Assembly (NCBI GenBank): GCA_014385265.1
Contig: JACRTJ010000018.1
Span: 124,001-188,000 of the forward strand
DNA length: 64,000 nt
Direction: 5' to 3'
Source of the DNA: Enterocloster hominis (ex Liu et al. 2021)
GTDB taxonomy: Bacteria; Bacillota; Clostridia; Lachnospirales; Lachnospiraceae
The number at the start of each line of letters is the position of its first letter. Position 1 is the stretch's first letter. A model generated the notes under the pieces. That model had not been told where the DNA came from. It saw only the letters and a list, made by a program, of their open reading frames with translations, and did no database searches. This document shows positions 16,433-25,460 of the stretch, one piece after another. A program made the translations under genes and the position numbers.

Positions 16433-17097
16433 TGGCATATCCAGAAGAAGAATATCTGATGATCTCAGGGATCCAGCATTTTAAATTCTGCAGAAGACAG
16501 TGGGCGTTGATCCATGTGGAGCAGCAATGGGAGGAAAATGTCCATACGGTGATTGGGGAGCTGATGCATAAACGGGCCCACGATCCATATCTGACAGAAA
16601 AAAGAGCCGGGGTCCTGGTGGTCAGAGCCCTTCCTGTGGCCTCGCGGGAAATGGGAGTGAGCGGGGAATGCGATCTGGTAGAGTTTCATAAATGCGAGGA
16701 TGGCATTTCCCTCCATGGCCACAGAGGGCAGTATTCTGTCTATCCGGTGGAATATAAAAAAGGAAAACCAAAGCTGACGGAAGAGGACAGGCTGCAGCTG
16801 GCAGCCCAGGCCATGTGCCTGGAAGAGATGTTTTCCACAGAGATTCCCGCAGGTGCTGTTTTTTATGGAGAGACAAGGAGAAGGGAGACGGTTGTGTTCA
16901 CAGAAGAGCTGCGGCAGGAGGTGCGGTCCTGTTTCTCAGAAATGCACGAATATTACCGGAGGGGGTACACGCCAAAGGTTAAGCGCAGAAAGGCCTGCAG
17001 TTCCTGCTCTCTAAAGGAAATATGCCTGCCGGGGCTTTCAAAAACGGAATCCGTGAAAACGTATCTCAGCCATATTCTGGAGGAGGATCAGGAATGA
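16432..17097 (+). CDS. cas4: Cas4 RecB-like nuclease for spacer selection
   Basis: A 221-residue Cas4. It carries the N-terminal cysteine (FKFCRRQW) and the C-terminal cysteine cluster (ACSSCSLKEIC) for a 4Fe-4S cluster, plus the RecB nuclease core GECDLVEFH and YPVEYKKGKP. Cas4 trims prespacers and checks the PAM before integration by Cas1-Cas2. The start ATG overlaps the cas7c stop by one base. A longer reading from 16393 would lie inside cas7c and is unlikely. It overlaps cas1 as ATGA. Confidence 0.94.
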   Translation: MAYPEEEYLMISGIQHFKFCRRQWALIHVEQQWEENVHTVIGELMHKRAHDPYLTEKRAGVLVVRALPVASREMGVSGECDLVEFHKCEDGISLHGHRGQYSVYPVEYKKGKPKLTEEDRLQLAAQAMCLEEMFSTEIPAGAVFYGETRRRETVVFTEELRQEVRSCFSEMHEYYRRGYTPKVKRRKACSSCSLKEICLPGLSKTESVKTYLSHILEEDQE

Positions 17098-18125
17098 AAA
17101 AACTGCTGAACACGCTTTATGTTACTTCAGAAAACAGTTATCTGGGACTGGATGGAGAGAACGTAGTGGTTTATGAGGAAAAGGAGGAGATTGGACGGCT
17201 GCCGCTTCATAACCTGGAGGGAATCGTATCGTTTGGATATCGGGGAGTAAGCCCTGCCTTGATGGGAGGATGTGCGGAAAGGAATGTTTCCCTATGTTTT
17301 CTCTCTCCTCAAGGGAAATTTCTGGCGAGGGTGACAGGAAAGGTAAAAGGAAATGTGATCCTCAGACAGAGACAGTATGACGGCAGCCGAGATGAGGGGG
17401 AGAGCCTGGAACTTGCAAAAACGTGTATTCTGGGGAAGATATATAACGCCAGATGGATATTGGAGCGGGCAATTCGGGATCATGGGATGCAGATAGATGA
17501 AGAACGAGTCAAGGAAGCCAGTCAATATTTAAAAAACTCTATGGAACTGGTGCGCGGGAGCGTGTCGAAGGATCAGCTGCGTGGATATGAAGGAGAGGCG
17601 GCCAGTGTTTATTTTGGCGTTTTTGATCAGCTTATTTTACAGCAGAAGAAAGATTTTTTATTTCAAGGGAGGAGCAGACGGCCTCCTCTGGATCCTGTGA
17701 ACGCTCTGTTGTCTTTTGTATACACGTTATTGACCAATACAGTTACCGCTGCACTGGAAACGGTGGGACTGGATCCATACGTAGGATATCTTCATACCGA
17801 CCGGCCTGGCAGGGCATCGCTCGCGCTTGATCTGATCGAAGAACTGCGGCCTGTTCTGGCAGACCGATTTGTCCTGTCACTGATCAATAAAAGGATCGTC
17901 AGTGGTAAGAATTTTACCAGAAAGGAAAATGGAGCTGTTCTGATGGATGCAGAACTGAGAAAAAAGGTTCTGACAGAGTGGCAGAATAAAAAGAAAGAGA
18001 CTCTCACCCATCCATATTTAAAGGAAAAGGTGGAATGGGGGATGGTACCCTATGTACAGGCCATGCTCCTTGCAAGATATCTTCGTGGAGATCTGGATGG
18101 ATATCCTGTGTTTTTATGGAAATGA
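17094..18125 (+). CDS. cas1: Cas1 integrase, type I-C
   Basis: A 343-residue Cas1. The N-terminal beta domain begins MKKLLNTLYVTSENSYLGLD. The catalytic domain shows LRGYEGEAASVYFGVFD with the metal-binding glutamate, then LETVGLDPYVGYLHTDRPG with the histidine, and LALDLIEELRPVLADRF. With Cas2 it inserts new spacers at the leader end of the array at 18633. The ATG at 17094 follows AGGAGG and overlaps the cas4 stop (ATGA). Confidence 0.96.
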   Translation: MKKLLNTLYVTSENSYLGLDGENVVVYEEKEEIGRLPLHNLEGIVSFGYRGVSPALMGGCAERNVSLCFLSPQGKFLARVTGKVKGNVILRQRQYDGSRDEGESLELAKTCILGKIYNARWILERAIRDHGMQIDEERVKEASQYLKNSMELVRGSVSKDQLRGYEGEAASVYFGVFDQLILQQKKDFLFQGRSRRPPLDPVNALLSFVYTLLTNTVTAALETVGLDPYVGYLHTDRPGRASLALDLIEELRPVLADRFVLSLINKRIVSGKNFTRKENGAVLMDAELRKKVLTEWQNKKKETLTHPYLKEKVEWGMVPYVQAMLLARYLRGDLDGYPVFLWK

Positions 18126-18134
18126 GGTGGAACG

Positions 18135-18425
18135 ATGCTGGTATTGATCACTTATGACGTAAATACAGAAACGACGGCGGGAAAAGCAAGACTCCGTAAA
18201 GTGGCAAAGCAGTGTGTAAATTATGGAAGAAGAGTTCAGAATTCAGTGTTTGAATGTCTTTTAGACCAGGCACAGTGCATAGCGCTGAAGGCAAAGCTGA
18301 CAGAACTTATCGACGAAGAGGTGGACAGTCTGCGGTTTTATTATCTGGGAAATAAGTATCAGACAAAGGTAGACCATGTTGGCGTGGATCATGGGCTTGC
18401 GGCAGATCAGGTATTGATCTTATAG
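18135..18425 (+). CDS. cas2: Cas2, type I-C
   Basis: A 96-residue Cas2 ferredoxin-fold protein, the scaffold of the Cas1-Cas2 integrase. It starts MLVLITYDVNTET with the conserved aspartate in the first strand and carries RRVQNSVFECLLD, both typical. It lies nine bases after cas1 with GAGGTGG as ribosome site. It is the last gene of the operon, and the array leader follows. Confidence 0.95.
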   Translation: MLVLITYDVNTETTAGKARLRKVAKQCVNYGRRVQNSVFECLLDQAQCIALKAKLTELIDEEVDSLRFYYLGNKYQTKVDHVGVDHGLAADQVLIL

Positions 18426-18632
18426 CAGGTCTGTGGAGCAGACATTATAGAATGCCGGATATTGTTTTGGTGCGAAATGGAAGCAGACAGGAAATCTCTG
18501 GGCGATTCGCACCAGAAAAAATGTACAAAAAATGATTAAAAGTCGGAAGCGGGCTGTGTGTGGAAATATGATATGGGGAAAGGATTGGTAAAAATGAAAT
18601 AAAACAGATATGGAATTTTGTGTAAAATTGCT
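18426..18632 (+). promoter_or_regulatory. CRISPR leader
   Basis: A 207-base region without a gene between cas2 and the first repeat. The last 110 bases are A-rich and purine-rich on this strand, as leaders often are. It should contain the array promoter and the integration signal. I see no clear -35/-10 pair, so the promoter is not placed. Confidence 0.6.
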
Positions 18633-20855
18633 GTCGCTCCCCTTGTGGGAGCGTGGATTGAAATTTTCTTTGGTTATTGAGTTTAGACTTTGCGCTTGGG
18701 TCGCTCCCCTTGTGGGAGCGTGGATTGAAATGTTGGACGGTAAGCCGTCATCCAATCGGTCAAAGGGTCGCTCCCCTTGTGGGAGCGTGGATTGAAATAC
18801 TTTACAATCCTGCATATAGCAGCAACACTCCCGTCGCTCCCCTTGTGGGAGCGTGGATTGAAATTCCATCAGCTCGTCAATCTTCTGCGCGTACTTACGT
18901 CGCTCCCCTTGTGGGAGCGTGGATTGAAATATGTGCTACTCCATCTTTTTAAATCTGTTCCATAAGTCGCTCCCCTTGTGGGAGCGTGGATTGAAATTCC
19001 ATCAGCTCATCAATCTTCTGTGCGTACTTACTGTCGCTCCCCTTGTGGGAGCGTGGATTGAAATAGCTTATCAATGGTCTGTCCGGCTACTTTCAAAGTC
19101 GCTCCCCTTGTGGGAGCGTGGATTGAAATTTGCACAGTTGTATTCTGTACCTCTCCAGCATTGTCGCTCCCCTTGTGGGAGCGTGGATTGAAATCAGCTA
19201 ATGCCATAGGGAGAGAAAATCTTTCTCTGTCGCTCCCCTTGTGGGAGCGTGGATTGAAATAAGATAGAAAGAAGCGTTTTCTGGTCAACATCGGTCGCTC
19301 CCCTTGTGGGAGCGTGGATTGAAATCCACGAAGCTGACAAACAGCAGTGGTATGCTTATGCGTCGCTCCCCTTGTGGGAGCGTGGATTGAAATAATGATA
19401 ATGCAGACATCATCGATGCGGAATTAGTCGCTCCCCTTGCGGGAGCGTGGATTGAAATGTGAGCTGATTGCCCACAACATGGAATCCATTTGGTCGCTCC
19501 CCTTGTGGGAGCGTGGATTGAAATATACAAAAATGCGTGGATAAGTTCATGCCGCAATATAGTCGCTCCCCTTGTGGGAGCGTGGATTGAAATTTTTCCT
19601 TGCTGTTCATGCAGCCAACAGAAGACACCGTCGCTCCCCTTGTGGGAGCGTGGATTGAAATTATGGCGGCTCCGGCGCGGTTTGCGGAGCTCGCCCGTCG
19701 CTCCCCTTGTGGGAGCGTGGATTGAAATATTGTATCGGCAAAGTATGAACGGTAACTGTTGCGTCGCTCCCCTTGTGGGAGCGTGGATTGAAATCTACTC
19801 CGGCGATCGTGGTCTGGATCCGATACTCTGTCGCTCCCCTTGTGGGAGCGTGGATTGAAATCCGCATTAACTCTAACTCATTATTGACCTCAACCGTCGC
19901 TCCCCTTGTGGGAGCGTGGATTGAAATTGACGTTTTTGTCAGAGGAGGAGCATGAGTATATGTCGCTCCCCTTGTGGGAGCGTGGATTGAAATTCTCATT
20001 GCTTCTTCTAATCCTCCGCGATGAGGCGTCGCTCCCCTTGTGGGAGCGTGGATTGAAATATCTTTCTTTCTGCGATAAAATCGCATTGACCTGTCGCTCC
20101 CCTTGTGGGAGCGTGGATTGAAATCTGGATCCAGCCGGATTTCTTTTCCGGCTCCACCGTCGCTCCCCTTGTGGGAGCGTGGATTGAAATCCCGATGCAC
20201 CAGGCACATCTGGCTTCCGGATTCCCGTCGCTCCCCTTGTGGGAGCGTGGATTGAAATTCTCCTTTTTGCTTGGTGTGGAAATGTCTGTGAGAGTCGCTC
20301 CCCTTGTGGGAGCGTGGATTGAAATCGGTTTCTATGGCCGTGATCTTCCAGATCTTAAGTCGCTCCCCTTGTGGGAGCGTGGATTGAAATACCTGTACCG
20401 GATCCAGGCCAATATCCTCATAGGGTCGCTCCCCTTGTGGGAGCGTGGATTGAAATTTATGCGGATCTGGTTTCTTCTCCCAGCGATGCTCGTCGCTCCC
20501 CTTGTGGGAGCGTGGATTGAAATCATCAGTATAAAAGCGGAGATCTTTTACAGTATGGTCGCTCCCCTTGTGGGAGCGTGGATTGAAATTTTTCCGTACA
20601 GTCTCCACTCGCCAGAATTTATCGTCGCTCCCCTTGTGGGAGCGTGGATTGAAATTGGTTTATTCATCCCTTTTGCTCATCCTCTCCCCAGTCGCTCCCC
20701 TTGTGGGAGCGTGGATTGAAATATGCCTGTGTTGGATGTCGTGATGCTGGCTCCGGCGTCGCTCCCCTTGTGGGAGCGTGGATTGAAATCCGCAGGCCGG
20801 GCATACCAGGATATCATTATGTCGTCGCTCCCCTCATGGGAGCGTGAATTGAAAT
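18633..20855 (+). CRISPR. Type I-C CRISPR array, 34 repeats and 33 spacers
   Basis: The repeat is 32 bases, begins GTCGCTCCCCTTGTGGGAGC and ends GTGGATTGAAAT. The central GCTCCCC and GGGAGC form the hairpin cut by Cas5c. Repeat starts run 18633, 18700, 18767, 18833, 18899, 18966, 19033, and so on at 65-69 base steps to 20758 and 20824. Spacers are 33-37 bases. Repeat 13 (19427) has CTTGCGGG instead of CTTGTGGG. The last repeat (20824-20855) has three changed positions (CTCATG and GTGAATTG), marking the old trailer end. Orientation matches the cas genes, so new spacers enter next to cas2. Spacers 4 (18865-18898) and 6 (18998-19032) are nearly the same. I recognised no target gene. Confidence 0.98.
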
Positions 20856-20867
20856 AGCATAGGCGGT

Positions 20868-21385
20868 CTTCAGATCATGAATGAAGCGTCGATTTATGGC
20901 ATTAGGGTTGCTACAAAAAATCTTGATGTACTGGGACAGGTTTATCTGAGCTGTGCGGGAATAAAAGAGGATATTGGCCATGGAATAGGCCGAATGGAAG
21001 CAATTACATCTGGCGCAGTACCAGCAGTCATAGATCATGGAAAGGTGTTGGATTACCAAAAGGATCGCAAAGGCTGCGGATGGGGTGGCGCTGTTATCGG
21101 AGAAAATACGCATTGAAAAAGGGGAATTTTCGGGAGATTATTTTGTCGTTTTTGCGGTGAAGGTCGCAAAAGATAACCGTTTGTATTTACATGAGATTTA
21201 TCAGAAAAAACGGAGGTAATACGCCGATCAAGACCAGGGCCATCCCGAAAAACGGTTCCCCCAGCGACGCTCTTGCCTCCTCTATATACAGTATATTTAA
21301 AAAATTAGAGGATGTCAATGCGGAATTTGGAGAATCAAATGAAGCCAGAAGCGAAAACCAGGAAAAACAGAAAATGCAGATATGA
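20868..21385 (+). pseudogene. Frameshifted fragment of a mobile-element-type polyvalent protein C-terminal domain
   Basis: Three short reading frames join into one continuous domain-like sequence. Frame one (about 20877-21050) carries SCAGIKEDIGHGIGRMEAI and AVPAVIDHGKVLDYQKDRKG. The next frame (about 21055-21205) carries GDYFVVFAVKVAKDNRLYLH. The last (about 21205-21385) carries NTPIKTRAIPKNGSPSDA and SSIYSIFKKLEDVNAEF. The second shift falls in a run of six A at about 21204-21209. The order of motifs (IGHG, VPAVI, a VxVxxxxxxYLHE strand) recalls C-terminal domains of large polyvalent or MuF-type proteins of phages and conjugative elements. It lacks a start and begins only bases after the last CRISPR repeat. 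The family call is from memory and uncertain; decay is clear. Confidence 0.5.
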
Positions 21386-21530
21386 AACCAGGTGCATCCG
21401 AAAGAAAGGAAGTTGCCTCTGTTCCGGTGGGACAATATTCACTTCCAGCTGGAGGGCGTGGACCAGGAACAGTATGACAGTCGTTCCCTTCGCGCAAAAA
21501 TAGATTAAAACGTATTAAGGAGGAATTTTT
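21386..21530. other. Gap between phage-like remnant and DUF1801 gene
   Basis: About 145 bases with no recognisable gene or terminator. One frame from 21392 to 21508 stays open to a TAA but matches nothing I know and may be more of the same remnant. AAGGAGG just before 21531 serves the next gene. Confidence 0.3.
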
Positions 21531-21938
21531 ATGTGGACATGTCCCAAATGCGGCCGTACATTTGCTCGTAACGGCCAGGATCATTATTGCGGGAAGCCGC
21601 CGGAAACCATTGACGAATATATTTTAAACCAGCCGGAAAAGGCACAGCCGCTTTTAAAAGAGATTAACGAGACGATCCGGGCAGCGATCCCGGATACCAT
21701 GGAAAAAATATCCTGGAGTATGCCCACATATTGGAAAAAGCGCAATCTGATCCAGTTTGCTGCATTTAAAAATCATGTGGGGCTGTATCCGGGACCGGAG
21801 GCTGTGGAGAAATTTGCGGACCGGCTGACCGGGTACCAGACCCAGAAGGGGACGATCCGGCTGCCTTATGACCAGCCCCTGGACTGGGAGCTGGTGGCAG
21901 AGATTGCGGTATGGTGTGAAAAGGAGAATGGGAAATGA
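21531..21938 (+). CDS. DUF1801 protein with N-terminal zinc ribbon
   Basis: A 135-residue protein. The first 25 residues form a zinc-ribbon-like start (CPKCGRTF, then HYCGK). Then comes the DUF1801 (YdhG-like) fold: [54 protein letters not shown] and [16 protein letters not shown]. Family function is unknown; some relatives are described as iron-chaperone-like. AAGGAGG precedes the ATG. Its stop overlaps the next start as ATGA, so it is cotranslated with the DUF2200/DUF5655 protein. Confidence 0.85.
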   Translation: MWTCPKCGRTFARNGQDHYCGKPPETIDEYILNQPEKAQPLLKEINETIRAAIPDTMEKISWSMPTYWKKRNLIQFAAFKNHVGLYPGPEAVEKFADRLTGYQTQKGTIRLPYDQPLDWELVAEIAVWCEKENGK

Positions 21939-22678
21939 CCAGTGAAAACGTATATAACATGAAATTCGGGAAAATTTATCTTTTACTGGTAAATAAGGCA
22001 GTGAAAAAGGGACGCACCCAGGGGGAGGTGGACCAGATCATCACCTGGCTGACCGGTTATACACGGACAGAGCTTGAAGCGGCCTTGGATTCGGAGCTTT
22101 CTTACGGCGATTTTTTCCGAAATGCTCCGTCCCCCAATCCGGCCAGAAATGAGATCAAGGGCGTTGTATGCGGTGTACGGGTGGAGGAGATCGAAGAGCC
22201 GCTGATGCGGGAGATCCGTTATCTGGATAAGCTGGTGGATGAGCTGGCCAGGGGGAAAGCCATGGAAAAGATCCTGAGGAAGCTGCCGGAGGAGAGTCTG
22301 GAGGACAGCCAGCAGCTTTTGTTTTTTGAACTTCACCCGGATGCGCTTCCCATTTACAGGATCCTGGAGCAGAAAATATTAAAGGATATCCCCGATGTCC
22401 GGGTCAAATTTCAGAAAACTCAGATTTCCTTTTATAATAAGCACATGTTTGCCTGTGCTTCGTTTATGCGGGTCAGAAAGAAAAAGGACTGTCCGGAGCC
22501 GTTTCTGGTGGTAACGTTCAGCCTGCCTCACCAGGTCGTTTCCCCCAGGATCGATGTGGCCACAGAGCCGTATCCAGGCCGTTGGACCCATCATGTTCTT
22601 ACCGCCAGTAAGGAGGAGATCGACGATGAGCTGATGGAGTGGATCCGGGAGGCAGCGGCTTTTTCAGATCGGAAGTAG
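21935..22678 (+). CDS. DUF2200-DUF5655 fusion protein
   Basis: A 247-residue protein. Residues 1-115 match DUF2200 ([67 protein letters not shown]). Residues about 140-247 resemble DUF5655 ([52 protein letters not shown]), a transporter-associated or methyltransferase-associated domain in other genomes. Both are of unknown function and usually separate. It is coupled to the DUF1801 gene by a four-base overlap and followed by a strong terminator. Confidence 0.8.
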   Translation: MTSENVYNMKFGKIYLLLVNKAVKKGRTQGEVDQIITWLTGYTRTELEAALDSELSYGDFFRNAPSPNPARNEIKGVVCGVRVEEIEEPLMREIRYLDKLVDELARGKAMEKILRKLPEESLEDSQQLLFFELHPDALPIYRILEQKILKDIPDVRVKFQKTQISFYNKHMFACASFMRVRKKKDCPEPFLVVTFSLPHQVVSPRIDVATEPYPGRWTHHVLTASKEEIDDELMEWIREAAAFSDRK

Positions 22679-22686
22679 CAGTCATA

Positions 22687-22733
22687 AAAGCGTTTTGACA
22701 GGAAGAGATCTGTCAGAGCGCTTTTTGGGTTTT
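22687..22733 (+). terminator. Terminator after DUF2200-DUF5655 gene
   Basis: A 15-bp stem with some G-U pairs: AAAGCG plus TTTTGACAG on the left, CTGTCAGAG plus CGCTTT on the right, ending at 22724. The loop is GAAGAGAT, and TTTGGGTTTT follows. Confidence 0.8.
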
Positions 22734-22776
22734 AGGATCCATGGGCGGGGCATGGAAGGATCTCTTTATAAAAATC

Positions 22777-22826
22777 TTGACACCAGTCTGATTTCGGACT
22801 ATAATCCAGAGTACGAAATCGGACTG
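22777..22826 (+). promoter_or_regulatory. Consensus promoter with MarR-type operator
   Basis: TTGACA (22777-22782) and TATAAT (22800-22805) with a 17-base spacer form a near-perfect promoter. A 13-base inverted repeat with one mismatch, CAGTCTGATTTCG (22784-22796) and CGAAATCGGACTG (22814-22826), surrounds the -10 box. Self-repression by the MarR protein encoded 18 bases downstream is the simple reading. Confidence 0.75.
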
Positions 22827-22843
22827 AAAGGAGAAGACGACAT

Positions 22844-23287
22844 ATGAAACCATGTGTATCAGAGCAGCTTCAGTATTATAATCTGCTGACCTCTGAGATC
22901 GACGAGGCATATCACAATGCGTCATTGAAGCTGGGGCTTTCAGACAGCGCCATGATGATCCTTTATGCGCTTTGCTCCAGGGAGAATCCATGCCCTCTTC
23001 TGGAGATCGCGAAGCTGACGGGGATCAGCAGGCAGACCATCCACTCGGCTATTAAAAAGCTGGAGGCCCAGGGGATCCTGACCCTGGAAAGCCCCGGGGG
23101 CAGGAGAAAGCTGGTCCGCCTGACAGAGGAGGGAATGGAGCTGGCAGAAAAGACGGCCGGCCGTCTTATAAAGATCGAAAATGAGATCTTTGATTCCTGG
23201 ACCGGAGAAGAACTGGAGCAGTATATCCGGCTCACAGGAAGATACCTGGAGCAGTTCCGGGAAAAGACCGGGAGGCTTGGCGTATGA
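22844..23287 (+). CDS. MarR-family transcriptional regulator
   Basis: A 147-residue MarR protein. The winged helix lies in residues about 35-105: LSDSAMMILYAL, CPLLEIAKLTGISRQTIHSA (recognition helix), IKKLEAQGILTLE and the wing GGRRKLVRLTEEG. It overlaps the MATE gene by four bases (ATGA) and should repress its own operon through the dyad at 22784-22826, with release by a drug or toxic ligand inferred. GAAAGGAG serves as ribosome site. Confidence 0.92.
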   Translation: MKPCVSEQLQYYNLLTSEIDEAYHNASLKLGLSDSAMMILYALCSRENPCPLLEIAKLTGISRQTIHSAIKKLEAQGILTLESPGGRRKLVRLTEEGMELAEKTAGRLIKIENEIFDSWTGEELEQYIRLTGRYLEQFREKTGRLGV

Positions 23288-24612
23288 AGATCCAGTTATC
23301 AGACCATTTCAGCTTAGGACGGCTCATGCGCTTTACGATCCCATCCATTATCATGATGGTGTTCACGTCGGTTTATGGCGTGGTGGACGGTTTTTTTGTT
23401 TCTAACCTGGTAGGGAAAACGCCCTTTGCGGCGGTGAACTTTATATGGCCGTTTTTAATGATCCTGGGAGCCGTGGGCTTTATGTTCGGAGCCGGAGGCG
23501 GGGCGCTGATCGCCAAGACCCTGGGAGAGGGAAAGCATGAAAAGGCCCAGCGCCTCTTTTCTATGTTTGTTTATGTAACAGCCGGCTGCGGCATCGGGAT
23601 CGGTATCCTGGGGATGCTTCTGATCCGGCCTGTGGCCAGGCTTCTGGGTGCAGAGGGGATCATGCTGGAAAGCTGTGTGATCTATGGACGGATCATATTG
23701 TCGGCCCTTCCCCTGTTCATGCTCCAGTATGAGTTCCAGACCTTTTTTATCACAGCCCAGAAGCCAAGGCTGGGACTGGCAGTGACGGTGGTTTCCGGCA
23801 TTGCAAACATGGTCATGGACTACCTGTTTATGGCCGTGTTCCGGTGGGGGCTCCCGGGAGCGGCCATGGCCACGGCCTTAAGCCAGTCTCTGGGCGGCCT
23901 GATCCCCCTGGTCTACTTTTCCCGGCCCAACGGCAGCCTGTTCCGGCTGGGAAAGGCATCCCTGGATAAAAGGGCTCTGGCCAAAGCCTGCATCAACGGC
24001 TCCTCAGAGCTCATGAGCAATATCTCCATGTCCCTGGTGGGGATGCTCTATAATCTCCAGCTTTTAAAGTATGCCGGTGAGGACGGTGTCGCTGCCTATG
24101 GGGTCCTGATGTATGTGAACATGGTCTTTCTGTCCATATTCATCGGATATTCCACTGGAGTGGCTCCAGTGGTGGGCTTCCATTTCGGGGCCGGAAACCG
24201 CCTGGAGCTTCACAGCCTGTTAAAGAAAAGCTCTGCGGTGATCTTAGTTTCCTCCGCGGCCATGTTCGGGGCGGCGGAGCTTCTGGGAAGGCCGCTGGCA
24301 CAGCTTTTTGTGGGATATGACGCTGGGCTCATGGAGCTGACGGCCAGGGGATTCCTGATCTACTCATTTTCATTCCTGTTTTCCGGGATCGCCATTTTCG
24401 GCTCTGCTTTCTTTACAGCCTTAAACGATGGGCTTACTTCGGCGGCCATTGCTTTTTTAAGGAGCCTGGTGTTTGAGATCACGGCAGTCCTGGTGTTTCC
24501 GCTGATCTGGGGCGTGGACGGCATCTGGGGCTCCATTGTGGGAGCCGAGCTGGTGGCGGCAGCCGTGACCCTGGTCTTTTTGGCGGCAAAAAGGAAACGG
24601 TATCAGTATTAA
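23284..24612 (+). CDS. MATE-family multidrug efflux transporter
   Basis: A 442-residue integral membrane protein with about 12 hydrophobic segments in two repeats. MATE hallmarks: IPSIIMMVFTSVYGVVDGFF in the first helices, GAGGGALIAKTLGEGKHEKA after helix 2, and in the second half SIFIGYSTGVAPVVGFHFGA. MATE pumps export drugs or metabolites against Na+ or H+. Its start overlaps the marR stop, so expression is tied to the MarR operator. An acetyltransferase gene follows 21 bases later and may be in the same unit. Confidence 0.93.
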   Translation: MKIQLSDHFSLGRLMRFTIPSIIMMVFTSVYGVVDGFFVSNLVGKTPFAAVNFIWPFLMILGAVGFMFGAGGGALIAKTLGEGKHEKAQRLFSMFVYVTAGCGIGIGILGMLLIRPVARLLGAEGIMLESCVIYGRIILSALPLFMLQYEFQTFFITAQKPRLGLAVTVVSGIANMVMDYLFMAVFRWGLPGAAMATALSQSLGGLIPLVYFSRPNGSLFRLGKASLDKRALAKACINGSSELMSNISMSLVGMLYNLQLLKYAGEDGVAAYGVLMYVNMVFLSIFIGYSTGVAPVVGFHFGAGNRLELHSLLKKSSAVILVSSAAMFGAAELLGRPLAQLFVGYDAGLMELTARGFLIYSFSFLFSGIAIFGSAFFTALNDGLTSAAIAFLRSLVFEITAVLVFPLIWGVDGIWGSIVGAELVAAAVTLVFLAAKRKRYQY

Positions 24613-24633
24613 AAAGAAAAAGGAGGCTGCGGA

Positions 24634-25416
24634 ATGAAGATCCCAGAGGGAATTTACAGGCTGGAGGAGCCGGGCATGGCTGCTTTTCTGTTTTCCGGCC
24701 GCAGGGAAGTGATGATCGACGCCTGTCTCCAGGGAATGATGGGCTGCGTTTATGGGACCGCAGGCGGCATGGACTCGGCAGCGGCAGTCCTGGGAGACTT
24801 CTGTTTTCTGGCAGGAAAACCAGAGGAACGGCTCATAGCCTGGGATTATGGGCGGCAGTACCTGCTCCTGGCGCCGCCGGATGCAGCCTGGCGGGAGCTT
24901 ATAAAAAAGGTCCTGGGAGACCGGGCCAGGGAGCATACCCGGTATGCCATAAAAAAAGAGGGGGACTGCTTCGACCCTGGCAGGCTGCGGGCCCTGGTGG
25001 AGACCCTTCCTGCGGGGATCACCCTTTCCCGGATCCATGGGGAGTTATATGGAAAATGCCTTAAGGAGGAATGGAGCCGGGACCTGGTTTCCTGCTTTCC
25101 CTCCTGTGAGGCGTATGAAGCCATGGGACTGGGGGTGGCGGCCTTCCGTGGAAACGAGCTGCTGGCAGGAGCCTCCTCCTATGCCAGGAGCCGGGACGCC
25201 ATTGAGATCGAGATCGATACCCGGGAGGATATGAGGAACCGGGACCTGGCCTCTGCCTGCGGGGCGGCGCTGATCCTGGAATGCCTGGAGCGGGGGCTTT
25301 ATCCGTCCTGGGATGCCCATACGGAGATCTCCGCAGCTCTGGCAGAGAAGCTTGGGTATCATGTAAGCCATCCCTATGTGGTCTATGAGGTGGAAGCAGA
25401 CAAAGGGCCTGTGTAG
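24634..25416 (+). CDS. GNAT-type acetyltransferase (GNAT_acetyltran family)
   Basis: A 260-residue protein of the long GNAT type (PF12746-like). The N-terminal about 130 residues form the poorly conserved half. The acetyl-CoA half from about residue 150 shows CFPSCEAYEAMGLGVAAFRG, ASSYARSRDAIEIEIDT, RNRDLASACGAALILECLE and PSWDAHTEISAALAEKLGY, which is the conserved block of this family. AAGGAGG precedes the ATG. It follows the MATE gene closely and may belong to that operon. The substrate is unknown. Confidence 0.8.
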   Translation: MKIPEGIYRLEEPGMAAFLFSGRREVMIDACLQGMMGCVYGTAGGMDSAAAVLGDFCFLAGKPEERLIAWDYGRQYLLLAPPDAAWRELIKKVLGDRAREHTRYAIKKEGDCFDPGRLRALVETLPAGITLSRIHGELYGKCLKEEWSRDLVSCFPSCEAYEAMGLGVAAFRGNELLAGASSYARSRDAIEIEIDTREDMRNRDLASACGAALILECLERGLYPSWDAHTEISAALAEKLGYHVSHPYVVYEVEADKGPV

Positions 25417-25460
25417 TGGGAAAACGGATGCCATAGAAGCAGATATAAAGGAGAGGTTTT

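Noticed and set aside
18610..20719. Many open frames on both strands of the CRISPR array (repeated LPLWERGLK or NPRSHKGSD patterns)
   Set aside because: They are translations of the 32-base repeat plus spacers. They have no ribosome sites and simply reflect stop-free repeats.
18633..20855. Self-targeting spacers
   Set aside because: By eye no spacer matches another part of this window; a genome-wide comparison would be needed to settle it.
20817..21113. Minus-strand frame of 98 codons after the array
   Set aside because: It runs out of the last repeat and is antisense to the better supported remnant; no family pattern.
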